NCBI GenBank assembly: GCA_001986395.2
Contig: MQVO02000014.1
Coordinates: forward strand, 372,001 to 436,000
Direction of reading: 5' to 3'
Source of the DNA: Irpex lacteus
Lineage: Eukaryota > Basidiomycota > Agaricomycetes > Polyporales > Irpicaceae
DNA length: 64,000 nucleotides
Within the stretch, counting starts at the first letter, position 1. Every line of letters starts with the position of its first letter. The notes beneath the pieces were generated by a model. That model made no database searches. It was not told where the DNA came from and saw only the letters and a list, made by a program, of their open reading frames with translations. This document shows positions 1-12,829 of this stretch, piece by piece. The position numbers and the translations under genes are program-made.

Positions 1-2284
1 GAGGTGAGATGGAATTGCTTTGCATGGCCAGAGGATGTACGACTATTGAACATAGGTGTATAGTGGGTCCAATTATGTGTCGTGTAATTTTCTACGATTA
101 AATCTGTCTGCCCTCAGATGGCTAAAAAGTAAAGTGAGCGTCACTAATAGTGCACCGCGGGTTCGAAAGATTACGGTGGAAGATAGAGCGACCTATTGTG
201 CCTCAAAGTAGTATAACGTAACCGAAGCATAGTTGTAAGTATCTCCGTATCAGTCTGCGCTTCAAGCCGCCCATTGTTCGATGCTGACACCTTTACTGCC
301 TTGCTTTATCACTACAACCTTGACGCTCATCATTAACAAAGCAGCGTCACAGCTCACGGTATCATTCCTAGCAAAGTAGTAAGCCTCAATACCGATACCC
401 CCTGTTGTCTTTGGTATGCGACAAGTTTTGTCTTCTTTGCTGTGCATACAGTATAATCTGCTCCGCTGATAATCTGTCAACTCGACCCTGGAAGGATGGT
501 ATCAACGTACATAACACCTGATGAGACGTAAAAATCAGACGTCTTTGGAGGAGCATCCGCCACGATATCAGGCTCTACCCACAGTTATTCCCGCGGTGAG
601 CAGTAGTAACTTGAAGCTCGAAGGATGCTATGCTTGGTCACAAGTATAACAGCGGCCGAAGAACCTGTAAATACGGTGGGAAACACGTCTTCTAACAACG
701 TATTGTCAAGCAGATACCAACCTCCAAGATCGGAGGAGACATACGTACTTCCTTCGGTCCAACCTTCTACGCCGTATCCAGACGGAATGCGCCGGTATAA
801 CCAATAACCAAACTAGCTCTCGGAGCGCTGTCCATAATTCCAACACCACTTCTTCGGTCAAGCCACGGAAACACTCCGTCCATCCACTCAGAACCGCGAA
901 GCACCATGCCCATTCATGCGCGGGCGACCGGCGACTTGAATATTATGCGTGTGGCCTCATGTCCTCGTGTGCAGGGGGGCAGACGAACAGCAACTGAATT
1001 GCGTGTACTGTCGGGCGCCAGAAGTCGCGGTGAGTTACAGCATGATCAGGAGGCTGTTGTGCACCCCCAGGCCGAGGGGTTGCACTGCTTGGAGTGCGTG
1101 GTAGATGAACAAGGGGAAGGTCAGTACCGGATGACGGCTGATGAGTGTATCATGGTGATGATAATCATTCTGGATGTTCCGTTCATTTCCTGACCCGTGC
1201 GAAAACTGGGTGTTCCGACCCTATTGTCAGAGGCACGGTAAACAGAGAGTGTTTACCAGGACATAGCATGCACGTTTACTTTGCCAGTGGCAGGACAAGG
1301 ATATGGATATGCCAAGAAATACACGGGTGTGGCGTGGTTAGAAGGAAACCAAATATACGTAGTACGCGTGTCTATAGGCAATTTAGATAATCATTCACGA
1401 AAGCTTGAATATGACAGGGAAGAGCGGACCCACCTGGACCCACAAAGCGTTGACTGGCGCGATCGGACTTCTCGAGCCGCCGGATTTATGAGAATTCTGA
1501 GCAAAGTCAGGGCTTGATGCACGCTCGCGTGGGAGATGGAGACAATAACGAGTGCCTGGGGGGAAGTGAACAATGAATTGAGCTCCAAACCGACGTGGAT
1601 CTGCAGTCATGTCGCCAGAAGCAGCTAGCCCGCGTGTGCTGCAGCCTCTGGTCGGAGGCGGATGGCAGGACGGATCTAGGCGCAGTCTTTACAACTTGGC
1701 CCTATCAAGGAAGGTGAAAGAGAGGAGAACCGCACACCCTCGTCCTCATTGTTCTCGCGAACTGTTCTAGTCTGTGGTCAAGTCGGAGTGGAATTGCTCT
1801 CCGCCCCGGAAAGGACAAGCCAAACTCCGCCACGCCAGCATCACCCGTGGCTCTGGCTCTCTTCCACCACCTCGCACGTCCCCTACAGTGCTCTTCGACC
1901 GACACTGCACGCCCCGTTGAAGCGAGGGCCCCCTACTCTACGCACGTATACTCTACGATCGCGCTACTACTCTCGCTGTCGAATTCTCTTTTGTGATCGC
2001 TCTCCACGTTTGTCGCTGACTCGTCGCTAGCTCTTTGCTGTTTTTTTCTCTTACACATTACCCACCTCAATTATTCTTGCCCACTTGCACTGCTCCCCTG
2101 TCTTTGCCTGTGCTCTGTGCCGACTCGCACTGTGTTGACGTTGCACAAGCCGAAAACGAAAATCACTGGATCGCCATCAGCGGCGTCGGTGACCCCCTGA
2201 CTTGGCTATCGATTTGTGCGTGGACCACCACCTTCGATCTCCACATCTTCGACTTCGACGGGAGACCTCCTCCAACTTCAAGAC
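1..2284. other. Upstream region without a supported gene
   Basis: I found no open frame here with recognisable domains, usable splice sites or composition like the neighbouring genes; the short frames present look like chance. The last part (about 1900-2140) is C+T-rich on the plus strand, as is common in fungal promoters and 5' leaders, and probably belongs to the RNA-binding protein gene that starts at 2285. Confidence 0.5.
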
Positions 2285-5200
2285 ATGTCACGGCCGGACG
2301 GACACGCCGCCGACTACGAATACCCCATCTTCGACTCCCGTGACTACCCTCACAATCCGCAAAGTCTCCCCGGCCACGGCCCCTACCACGGCGGCGACCT
2401 CCAGCGGGACTTTTGGTCACGGCGTGAGCAGCCTCCTCAGCGGGACCACGCTGGCAACAGAGACACCTCACCCAGCAGCAATAATCAGGCTGCGTTCTAC
2501 AACACCCCGCCGACGTCGATGTTGTCGGCCCAAATCAACCCATATGCGCCCAATCAGGACGGCATATCGAACATGGCACCGAGGATGTACGGCGCAGGGC
2601 CGGTGCCGCAGGGCATGGGACTGGGAGGGGGAGCGGGGGACAGAGAAGGATGGAACCCGGCTTCTGTGATCAACGGCGCCGTCACAGCAGGGGGAGGCCC
2701 GGCTGGTGCAGGGAGTGGAGTGCCGACAGCGGGCCATGGCGGCGGCGTGACATCGAACAACACAGTGGGTAACGTCCCCAGGCATCCCCAGGTCGTCACC
2801 TCTGTCACTCAGGTCGCAGCAGTCACGCCTGCACAAAACCCGCCGCCGCCCCAACCCAACTTGTCTTTCATCCGCCAACATCGTTCGTCCCCTCCCCGCC
2901 CTTTCCATCCACAACCCCCGCCGCCCGCCCTCAACGAGCGCGAACGAGATACCCTCCGCGACGCCTACTTCGCCCGACAGCTTCAGCAGCAGACCGCGAG
3001 TCCCCCTTCTGTCTCTGTCGCCAACGCGCAACCTCCCTCTTCCCTCCCGTCGCCCACCTCGTCCGCACCTCCCCGTTCCACTCTCTGGTGGGGCGAACTC
3101 GAACCTTGGATGGACGAAGAATACGCTAAGCAAGTCTGCGGCCTCATGGGCTGGGATCCCCTCAACATCAAGGTCCCGCGGCCGAACCCTGACCCAGTCA
3201 CAGGCAGGCAGGCCAACAACCCAGGCTACTGTTTCCTGACATTCCCTTCCCAAACTCACGCTGCCTCCGTCTTGCAGCAGGTCAACAGCAGCGGCAGCAA
3301 CGCCGTCACCATGCCTAACTCATCGAAGCCGTTCACTATGAACTGGGCCTCTTCCGTGCCGACTGCACCAGTGCCGGCGCCGTTCGCTGGACCGACCATC
3401 TCTATCCCAGGCGCTCAGAACCCGCAGTATCCAAAGGAGTATAGCATTTTCGTGGGCGATCTCGCACCGGAAGTGTCTAACTCTGACCTCGTCGCCGTTT
3501 TCCGCAACCCCGTTCTGGGGCTGAGGAACGACCGAGAGCCTCGCTTCATCAGGCCCTTCCTGAGCTGCAAGAGCGCTAAGATCATGCTTGACCCGGTCAC
3601 AGGTGTTTCCAGAGGCTACGGTTTCGTCAGGTTTGTCGCTTGCCCTCTTCTTCTGATCGGCGATGCTTATTGAATTTCCGTACAGGTTCACGGACGAAGC
3701 GGATCAACAGCGTGCTCTTATTGAAATGCACGGTCTTTACTGCTTATCGCGGCCCAGTAAGTTTCTCATTCATCTGTCACGCATATAGTCGTATTTACGA
3801 CGTTCATGTTCCGCAGTGCGCATTTCGCCCGCAACTGCAAAGTTCAAGCAGGTGCCTGGAGCGGCAGGCTTCGATCTCTCCCAGATGCCTTTCCCGCAAA
3901 TGATGTCGCAGTTGTCCGCCCTCGCTGAGCCTGTTCTGCCGCCACCGATGGCAGCTCCAGTTACGCCGGTCAGCGCTAATAAGAGCGTTTCTACGCCTCT
4001 CGCGTCAGCTTCGGGATCGAACAACTCGCTCAGCAGCACAGTCGGTTCGGCTCCTTCCCTCAGTTCGACATCTTCGGTCACCTCTGCCTCAACGCTCGCC
4101 TCAGCTCCGTCAGATGATATTCTGAAGGCGTCAGCCAGCGTTACCAGCAATGCCGCAAGTGTGGGCTCGAATGGTGGTAGCTCGGTACCGACTTCCATCT
4201 CTTCTGGTCTGGCTCAACAGACGCAGGACCAGTTGATGGCACAGCGATACAACATTCCCGAGGAGTCGTGGAAGCATCATGCTCAGGCTCGCGCCATTCT
4301 GTCGAACCTTATCGGTCCCAATGGAGAGCAGCTGACATCGTCTGACCCTTACAACACGACCGTGTTTGTGGGAGGCCTTTCGCCTCTCATCTCCGAAGAG
4401 ACCTTACGCACATTCTTTGCGCCATTTGGTGATATCCACTACGTATGATCTAACTTCGCTTCCGTCGCAATTTGCACTGACTCGAACCTTCGCTTCTAGG
4501 TCAAGGTCCCAGTTGGCAAGCACTGCGGTTTCGTTCAGTTCGTTCGCAAGCCAGACGCTGAAAGAGCCATTCAGAAGATGCAGGGCTTCCCTATCGGAGG
4601 GAGCCGCATACGGCTGAGTTGGGGTCGTAGCCAGTGTAAGTTTCAGTTCGCCGCTCCCCCTATCAAACCTGTCTGCTCACGAGAATTTAATATAGACAAA
4701 GCGGCACAGGCAGCTGCGCAGGCGGCTCAAGCGGCTGCATTGCAAGCACAGGCACAATATCAGGTTCAGATGGCTTCCCAGAATGCTCCTTCGCTAACCG
4801 CTGAGCAAGCTATGCAGCTCCTGGAAAAGTTTGGCATCGCTCGCCTATTGAACAACGCATCGGCTAATCTCGAAGGCGGCAGTGCGAATGGCACTCCGGG
4901 CGAAGCTTCCGTCAACGGCAACCCTCAGGTGCATCAAGGTGGTCAAGATACGGCTCAGCCGGTGCCCAATGCAAGTGAACAGGCCGCTTTGGACATCCTC
5001 GCGCAGCATCAGTTCGATACGTTCGGGCCCTCATCGTTCGACAGTCAGCATCCTGGATCGCAGTTCGGCGTTTCAGGGTTCTCGCCATTCTCGCCGGATC
5101 CCAACTACCTTCCAGAGGGTATCATGAATAGGGCAAGTGTCTCGATATCTCCTGCTCCTCCGCAGGAATATGGTTCGTCGGCCAAGGGCTACTCCCCGTG

Positions 5201-5558
5201 GTACTCTTCCCAGCAAGACGAGAAGATTGCCCCCAATGACGCGGGAGCTAGTGGCAAGGTTTCGCCTACGTCTGCTATAGGCTCAAGGCCAGGTTCTGCT
5301 CGTGCTTTCGGTAACTTCCTTACTGAGCAGAACTCGCCGTATCCTCCCCCGATTCGCTCGTCTAGCAGAGGAGAAGGGGTCATCGCAAGGCCCGAGCTGG
5401 CTAGGAAGTCGTCGCATCCCTTGCCTCTACCCTCGTCGCAGGATCGTTTTGGTTCCGACGCCTTCCATGACCTGAATGGCACTTTCTCCGGCCTCAGCCT
5501 CGGGGACCATAGTGTGTCCTGGAAGAACAACGACGGCGCGCCCTCAAGCTCCTCGTGA
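2285..5558 (+). CDS. Three-RRM RNA-binding protein (Nam8/Ngr1/Csx1 type)
   Basis: Five exons: 2285-3630, 3686-3756, 3817-4442, 4500-4635 and 4696-5558. All junctions are GT...AG and keep frame, giving about 1013 aa. The ATG at 2285 is the first in frame. A Gly/Pro/Asn-rich N-terminus is followed by RRM1 (LWWGELEPWMDEEY), RRM2 (YSIFVGDLAPEVSN, RGYGFVRF, then RPMRISPAT) and RRM3 (TTVFVGGLSPLISEETL, CGFVQFV). An Ala/Gln-rich stretch and a Ser/Pro-rich tail come last. The order RRM1-RRM2-spacer-RRM3 and the signatures LEPWMDE and RPMRISPAT are those of the yeast Nam8/Ngr1 and fission yeast Csx1 family, which act in U1 snRNP splicing, mRNA turnover or stress mRNA stabilisation. Which of these roles applies cannot be told from sequence. 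The long spacer between RRM2 and RRM3 (about 150 aa, Ser/Ala-rich) is low complexity. Confidence 0.93.
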
Positions 5559-6370
5559 AGACCTTCGACTTGAGCAAGTTATAGCCCCGTCGTCAAGACT
5601 ACCCCTCGTATTCTTTAATCGTTCTCGTCCACATCCTATCCCTTCCTTCCGTCTTGTGGTCTTGTTTTGTTATCTTATCTGTCCTGTTCGGTTGTTTGTT
5701 CGTTTATCCCGCACGGAACCTCTCCGCTATCCCCCCTCGATTCGAAATTTCTCCGCTCCGCTCACGGTTCTATCCTGTTTGTTCCATCGACCCCGTCGTG
5801 TGGCCCTTCAGCAGAAGACCCTGGCCACGCCCACGCCATGCCATCACTATTATGTCTTCGCATCGCTGGATTCCCCCTCTTGTTTCTCTCTTGTCTGTTC
5901 GTTTGTTCTCGTTTGTTACTCTGTTCGTCGCACATCGCTACTTTTGATTGTCAGCAACGGTCCCCGTTCATCCCCACAGTCTACATACACAAACTAAGCA
6001 TTATGCATGCATATCAACCCCCTCGTCTCTTCTTTCGTACACGCACGCGCTACTGTTACCCGTCTTTTGCAGACCTCGAGTCCACCGTCGCGAATCCCCG
6101 CCCCTCTCCGTACCCACCTTCTGTTACTTCGAAGTCGTGTTGTTTCCATCATCGAAAACCATATCCCACTCTTGTTTGTTTCGCCGTTTTCCAGATTGTC
6201 CACACACTCTCTCGCGTGTTTCGATATCCCCTCTCTCTCCTCTCTGTCTCTCTCTCTCTTCTTACTCGCGTGTCTCCTGCCTGTCGTTTAGCTAGGCGTA
6301 GCATAGCCCTCGTTTCCTGTCGCATCTCTCCCCTATCGACATTGTGCTGTTTTAGTTGTGAAAGTTGAAT
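5559..6370 (+). other. Long pyrimidine-rich 3' flank of the RNA-binding protein gene
   Basis: For roughly 800 bases after the stop codon the plus strand is strongly C+T-rich, with many CTCTCT, TTCTTC and TGTTTGTT runs. Open frames in it encode Ser/Leu/Arg/Phe-rich junk expected from pyrimidine-rich DNA. It could be a long 3' UTR. The remainder to 6645 (including an AT-rich part at about 6460-6600) shows no gene and lies between two convergent genes. Confidence 0.5.
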
Positions 6371-6645
6371 GGACTCTGTCACCCATATATCTAGACGTGT
6401 GCGTGTGCCCTGCTTGTTTCCCGGGTGGCTGTCGACCAGTCACCACGGTTCTTCAACAACAATGCGGAAGTAGGTATACTATACGTTCAGGCAATATTAT
6501 AGGAAGGTATAACACTAATTGACCACTATAGATAGATACGACTGTTAACTTTCTCCTACGGATATCATATAACCCATCATCAATTTCTAACTCGTCGCAT
6601 GCGAAGGGGGTTGAGCGACGAGCCCCCCAATGAGGATGTGCAACC

Positions 6646-9074
6646 CTAGATCAGTCTCAATCTACCATGGAGAGCGGCATCGTAAGAATGGTGGAGGTGA
6701 TTCATATTGCTGAGCAACAAGCGCACCTGATGCTTGAGGTTGTTATCTTCGGCCGCGGCTGACGAACCGAAGACTTCGTCCATTTCTTCAAGTGAGACAT
6801 TCCCTGTTTCTGGTACGATGTAGGTTGACCAGAAGTACCCAAGGAAACATGCCGTCGAGAAAACCATGAATGTTGCTCTGCGTTATCATTAGTAAGGGGT
6901 GGTCAAGAGACAGTCAGGTGCACGTACGAAGCGGAGAATTCGATCAGGATAGGTGTGAGGAGACCGATGAGGACTAACGGAGTGGCTTAGTATGTTGCAG
7001 GTTGTCATTTATGTAGCACTCACAGTTGTTCAGCCAATTTGATGCAGTGGATAGCGAGACACCTCGGCTTCGCATGGAAATTGGGAAGACCTCACTGGGG
7101 AGGATCCAACCTATTGGCCCATAACTCATACCATAGCCTGCAGTGAAGATGTACGTGCACCTGATAGTGATGATATCAGCTTTAGTAGTAGAAAGGTTAA
7201 TGGATGTAAGACTTACGCTACAGCCGTCCAGGCAGCGTAGGGGTGTTCAACCCAGCTATCTGCATATCGCCAGACCTACCGTCGGTGTAAGCAGCTGAAA
7301 TATATTTTGAGAAGGCTAAAGACTTACAAGGAGCGCAATGAAGAGATGGGCGAGGCACATTGTTGCGCTTCCATCTAGTCTTTCATGAGTTGACGGCAGT
7401 GGTAGATTGGTTGACGAACTTACATCGCAAAAGCGGCTTTCGACCTATAAAGCATACATCAGAATCTGTGAGTTCGCTCTACTTACGGAGCACTACTTAC
7501 CGAGGCGGTCAATGTAAAGTATGACAGGGAAGACAGATATGAACTGGACAATCCCAATTCCGCCAGAGACCATCAGGGTAATAGTGTCTCCTTGCAGTCC
7601 AAGTTCAGCCATGAGAGTCGGTCCGTAATACAGCAGTGCATTAATTCCACTCCATTCTGCGCGATCGTCAAAAGATGCATTGAGCGGTATGAGGAGCCAC
7701 TTACGTTGGAAGAACATCATGAGTACACCAATCATGGTGCGGTTGATGTACTTGCTGGTAAAGAGCATACTCCATGCTTTCAGCTCAGCAGCTAAGCCAA
7801 CGTCTCTAACGCTACTACGAGTGGTCTTCTCGATGAGCAGCACTTCCGTACGCATTTCAAGCAATTCGATCTATATATTCGATTAAGCTTAGGGTGACAG
7901 GATCCCAAAGGTTAACTTACCTGCAGCAATGGATCCCCATCAATTTCATGAGGCGTTCGACGTCTGAGCTTTGCCAGAGCACGTAGTGCATCCGTATATC
8001 GCCCATGGGCGACCAACAAACGTGGGGAGGCCGGGAGAAGAAATGACCCTACCGCCAATAACACAGCTGGTCCAATCTGGATAGCAAGTGGTATGCGCCA
8101 TGAAGCGCCTCCAGGTACTGTCTCCGGGTTAACTTTCTACGTAATAAACCAGGCAGTCACTCACTCACTCTCGCGTGTAAAGAAGCCTGTCCAGAAGCCC
8201 AAAACAGCGCCAAGTACGATTGAGAACTGTTCGAGTGCCATCAGCGAACCCCGTACTTCCGGTGCACTAATTTCAGCCATGTACAGAGGAGAAAGCATAC
8301 TAGAGCAGTGTCAGCTTCTGGCTGGGACCGGTCTAAGGCTTTGCGGTTTACCTCAGTGCTCCCACACCTAACCCCCCAATAGCACGGCCAATGACGATCT
8401 GAGAGAGGCTCTGTGCGGCAAATTGGAATGTTGAGCCTAGAGAGAAAATAGCTGTACAGTATCTTTTGAGCACGCAGAATGCTTCATTGCTCTTATGAAA
8501 GAGAACACGTACTGCAAGCGAATACGATGGCTTGCCGCCGCGTGAAATGATCAGCGAAGGTTCCTGTAATTATTGCACCCAGCAAGCAGCCAAGTTCCAG
8601 CATTGCAGCTATTCACGGCAATAATCTCAGCTGAGGGCCTGAGACTGGGGGATACTGATATATTCTTACTCATAAGGCCTTTCTCCCATGCACCAATTGG
8701 CCACCTTTCCGTGAAGTCCTTCATGACCAGTACATTGGCTATAACACCTTGATCGTATCCAAAGAGCAAGCCACCTATAGAGGCAAATAGTGCACACCCA
8801 AGTGCATAATAGTTGTGAAATAGCCCGGCGAGGCCGCCAGGACCATAGTTGTACGTGTAATGACCGTCTCCGTGAAAGACAAACGTCCCGCCATGAGGAG
8901 TCTCGTATATACCATCTTCTCCGGTTAAAAGCCGAGTTTCCGCGGTTGGTGATATCGGTGCGTTGTCTTCAGATGGCTCTGTAGAAAGAGCGACATAATG
9001 ACCGGCACTCTGGTACTACTGGTTTAGTGCATCTGTACGGCAGTCGGATGCACACACTTCAAGTTGCGTACCAT
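6646..9074 (-). CDS. MFS sugar transporter (sugar porter family)
   Basis: A many-exon membrane transporter. Near the N-terminus is the first-helix motif GGLLFGYDQGVIANVLVMKD (about 8700-8780). The mid-part has SGINALLYYGPTLMAELG and FISVFPVILYIDRLG (7495-7650), and the C-terminus has the sugar-porter PETGNVSLEEMDEVF motif (about 6760-6820). These are hallmarks of 12-helix MFS proton symporters for hexoses or related sugars in the plasma membrane; the substrate cannot be read. The stop codon is at 6646-6648. The start is uncertain: the reading frame of the first long exon is open back to 9015, just after a CAGTAG acceptor. The simplest model places a lone ATG codon at 9072-9074 directly before GTACGC as donor. 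The predicted N-terminal tail is acidic and cytosolic. Exon borders in the middle were only partly traced. Confidence 0.8.
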
Positions 9075-9684
9075 TGAGAGTAAAGTGTTGTGTAGAATAC
9101 GTTTCAATTACTTGTTAGTTACGTCTATACTGCATGACAAATGCCAGCTGTTCTTCGCGAAGACCGGTAGGGATATGGTGGTTTGAACCAGAGTTGTATC
9201 GCCTTCAGGCTACGGCGTTTCGGCCGCGTGCACCCGGCTACGCTACAGATAGTGATGCGCCCATTACCATATATAGATACATGGCGCGTTTACTACCAAG
9301 CGGTCGGGTAGCTTACCAGTGTGTGTGGAAACTTTCATGCGTTACCAGTACTGTAACTTACTACGTGGTAATGTTGCCTTGAGCTCAAATTTTGAGCAAG
9401 GAGCCCTGGTCAAGTGACCTTGATTGGCCGGTGACCAATAAACCCGTTCATGGCGTTCTTGCCACTCAGTTATCCGGCTGCTGACAAACTGACAAACCAT
9501 CTACGAGCATCTGTCGTTTACCATCATAAGACAATGTACGAAACGATATAAATTAGGCTGCAATTATCCAGATTGACCCTGCATCCAGTATATGAACCAT
9601 TCTAAGAGTGCAGGTCTAGCTAGTCTCCCTGAGGCAGAGTAGAAACGTTCAACCTTCGTGGGCTCAGGATCTCGTGTCTGAGGT
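9075..9684. other. Intergenic region, no gene seen
   Basis: This separates the sugar transporter start from the 3' end of the first 7-TM gene. I see no conserved frame. It presumably contains the transporter promoter on the minus strand. Confidence 0.4.
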
Positions 9685-11116
9685 CTAGCAGATATCTTGC
9701 TCCTTTGGCAACTTGGTCCGACCTGACCTGGATCTGACGAGACGTCTCACTCTGCTGTAGAGTCCCACGAGGCCCCAAGCCCGAAGAAGCTCCTGACAAA
9801 AAATCAGTTCGGTCAACAAGGTTTCATGTACACTCATTCTCACCGCCTGTGTTCCGAATATGATAAAGACGATCGTTGGTACTGTTCCACCCCGAAGAGG
9901 TAAGCATCTCCGCCGCGATGTATGATCTGGACTGTACCTACATGCACCCTGAAAGATGTAGGGCCCCATGAACTCCGGTTCTCTCGGAACAACAATGCAC
10001 GCGCTGGGGAGAAAACATGAATGACGTTGATAGGAAAAAAAGGCATGGTCTGTCGACTGACATCAACGTGCAGAACATACATACGAAAGTCACTGCCGTC
10101 CTCATAACGATGGACAGTGAGCAATCTTCATTTATCTTCAAAGAACCGGAGACCTTGTACATCCGATATAGCCTAATTGCAACGTTGGCCAGTAGGACAA
10201 GCGCAGCGGCCATGATGCAGCCCGAGGTAATAGGAACAACATGGTGTCTAACCAAGATTCAGAACATATATCATCTTGGCAGTCATAAGTATGAGCCACT
10301 TACGAGTAGTTGAGTCGCACTGTGCAGTAAAAGAAACCTGGATCTCTTCCAATGAAGTCCTTCGTTGAAAATGATAACTGTGACATGTAACCAATGAGGA
10401 AATTAGACGAGTAAAACGAGTCGGCCCAGCTCAGTGATACACATACGCATAGCATCATGGTCGTGCACGCCACAAATGCAATGTACGGGAGTAACGAGGA
10501 GCTGTGGTGAGTAGGTTGAAGGTTACAAAGAGTCCGACGAAGAGATTGCCTGAACACTCACAATGCGTAAATGGTTGCCACGACCTGCCTGCTTCTCAGT
10601 AGTCAAGTCTTCATCGCCGACTTTCAGCTGGGTAACCAGTCGAGTGCACGACCAAAGCTAGTTATATAACTGACAGTCAATTGACTGATTCGGTCGAAAT
10701 TTTATCAACTTTGCCTACATTGAAGATAAAGGCAAGGGCAGAAAACGCCGCCCTACAACAGATATTCTCAGAACAGAAGGAAGAAGTGAGGTATTACGAC
10801 TTACATGATCGTGGACCCATATATTAGCGAGGCTTGTATGTTGCAGATAGTCTGTAGTGTGGAGAAGGTAAATTGGTTCCCCGTGTATAATCTGCAAATT
10901 CGATGAGAATATAATCCAGCCCACAGTCACGTATCCTGCTCACAGGAGGCAGAGCGACGTAGTATAGATAACCCAGGTAACAAGAAAGTTCTCCACCAAA
11001 GGGTGCCGTCGTATACCAGTAATAGAGTAGGTGAGAAGGATGATAGGAATACCAACATGGCCTCCGAGGATTTGCAGGACAAAAAATACATATGCTTCGC
11101 CGACTGAGCCTGCCAT
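9685..11116 (-). CDS. Multi-pass membrane protein, GGHxGxPI family, copy A
   Basis: Many short exons on the minus strand. It starts at ATG 11114-11116 (MAGSVGEAYVFF) with the family motif LQILGGHVGIPIILLTYS, then RRHPLVENFLVTWVIYTTS. Further exons give LLYTGNQFTFSTLQTICNIQ, a charged loop EDLTTEKQAGRGNHLRI, FIGRDPGFFYCTVRLNYS, VPITSGCIMAAALVLLANV, TIVFIIFGTQ and ELLRAWGLVGLY, ending KEQDIC. The order of hydrophobic segments gives about seven membrane helices. Large uncharacterised families with this motif are known from Agaricomycetes; they look receptor-like but no ligand or G-protein link is established. All junctions I traced are GT...AG and in frame, so the copy looks intact. It is about 40-50% identical by eye to copy B next to it, with the same intron positions. 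Confidence 0.75.
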
Positions 11117-11388
11117 ATCGTTCGTAGCTTTATAAATTACATTCAGAAACGGCGTCAGTTCAATTGCAACGTCTATACGTCATACACTTGCCACTGTTAT
11201 GAGAGAATGAAGAGGGAAAGCAGGCCAGCCGCGATGTGAGAGGTGTGAAACGCAGAATATAAACCACCGCTGGTTGAGCGTCACACACCGTGGGCTGACG
11301 AACTGCCACACGAAAAGATGGGGTTCAATATACGACACTGATGTAAAACAGTAAAGTACAAGTCACTCGCCGAATCTGGGATTGAGGC

Positions 11389-12808
11389 TCAACACACATC
11401 ATGTTCTCTCGGGATGCGTTGTTGGTTTGATAGGTACCTGATGAACTCCCTCAGCCTATTCCACAATTTCACAAGTCCCCAAGCCTCGAGCAGATCCTGT
11501 TGGACAAGTGTGTGAATTTGTGTGGCGATGAAAGGGCATCATTGCGCTTACCGTCTGTGTGCCGAAAACAACGAACGCAACCGTGGGTACTACATCCATA
11601 AAGATCAGTATTTCTGTTACGTTGCGTGCGATGATGAGACCTACAGATAGCCTGAATCATGTGTGGTGCGACTAGCACAGCGTCGTGCAAGATTGACATA
11701 CCCAGTGCTCTGCCAGAGTAGAATCAATCACAACCAACTATGCATACTTTCAACAGGGACTTACATTAGAGCGATGAAAGAGCATAAGGAAACTAGCATT
11801 ACTCGCACGATGATTGACATCGAGAAGTCGCGCTTCATTTTCAATTCATCGTAACTCTTGCACATTCGCCACAGTCTCACCATAACAATGCCGTCGAGGA
11901 TGAGTGCCAAGATCATCAGACTGCCCCCGAGTAGAGGAATGATACGTCTAACGAAGCATAAGCACTGCGTTAATATGCAATGCTAATTCGAATATCAACT
12001 CACGTGGCAGGCGACTGAATCGTGCAATACAGGAAGCCCTCTTCTCTGAAGATGATATGGCCATTTGGGTCTGGCACCTATTGTGGGGAAGCTGCGTTAG
12101 CTCGGCCATGGAGATACGCAAGCGGGATGTGACAATGTCAGGCTTACAGCAAGTATGACCAACACACAGATGAAAAACCCAGCGTACGGTGCCGCAAGGA
12201 GCTGAAGGAACACATTTTACCGTCAGGTGCATTCCGTCTACGTATACGAGGGGGACCTACTACACGATCGCGACGTGAAATGCTCTTCCCTACTGGCGCT
12301 GCGTCCTCATCTTCATCTAAAAGTACAGTAGTCATCCGTGTACATGACCATAGCTGTCTACCTCAGTCAAAGGATAAGTGGTAAATAAGAATGCTCTGTC
12401 TCACATTGAAGATGAAAACGAAGGTGGCGATGGGAGCCCTGCAGTCAAAACAATGAGAAAAACATACAAAACATACAGGTAGCACATACATTAGCGATAC
12501 TCCATGGATCAAAGCAGCTTGGATGATACATAGGACGTGTGGAGTATTAGAGCTGAATTGGTATCCGGTGTACAGACTGCAGGGGAGTTTAGATAATGCG
12601 ATGTGATGACGACGGTTTAACACTTACAGCAGGCAAAATGATGTCGAATAAATGACCCAAGTAACTAGAAAGTTTATAACGAGTGGATGGCGTCGCACGC
12701 GGGCGAAAAGGAAAGTGGTGAGGATGATCGGAATTCCAAAATGGCCTCCGAAAATCTGTAGAAAAAAGAAAGCATATGTCGCGCCCTTCGAGATGCGACT
12801 ACCAGTCA
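11389..12808 (-). CDS. Multi-pass membrane protein, GGHxGxPI family, copy B (start unclear)
   Basis: A tandem paralog of copy A. The first exon reads GATYAFFFLQIFGGHFGIPI and RRHPLVINFLVTWVIYSTSF. Later exons give LLYTGYQFSSNTPHVLCIIQ, APIATFVFIFN, DEDEDAAPVGKSISRRDRVV, LLAAPYAGFFICVLVILA, EEGFLYCTIQSPAT, IIPLLGGSLMILALILDGIV, VVPTVAFVVFGTQT and DLLEAWGLVKLWNRLREFIR, ending REHDVC at the stop codon 11389-11391. Length, motif order and intron phases match copy A. There is no in-frame ATG ahead of the first exon. The frame runs back to a stop, and at the place a start would suit (ITDDPQILTGS, about 12826) the codon is ATC. The given end marks only the first clear family residues. Either a short upstream exon supplies the ATG or the start has been lost. 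Confidence 0.65.
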
Positions 12809-12829
12809 AGATCTGAGGATCATCTGTGA

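Noticed and set aside
140..180. GGGTTCGAAAG resembling a tRNA T-arm
   Set aside because: No matching stem or D arm upstream; the bases after the loop do not pair.
906..1517. Overlapping plus-strand frames in the first 2 kb
   Set aside because: No domain, hydrophobic pattern or splice site links them. They change frame at random.
2468..3259. 263-codon minus-strand open frame opposite the RNA-binding protein
   Set aside because: Arg/Gly-rich mirror of a GC-rich coding exon whose plus-strand frame has clear RRM motifs.
5667..6368. 233-codon plus-strand frame after the RNA-binding protein
   Set aside because: The composition (Ser, Leu, Phe, Cys, Arg) is what any frame of pyrimidine-rich DNA gives. 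It lies in the 3' flank.
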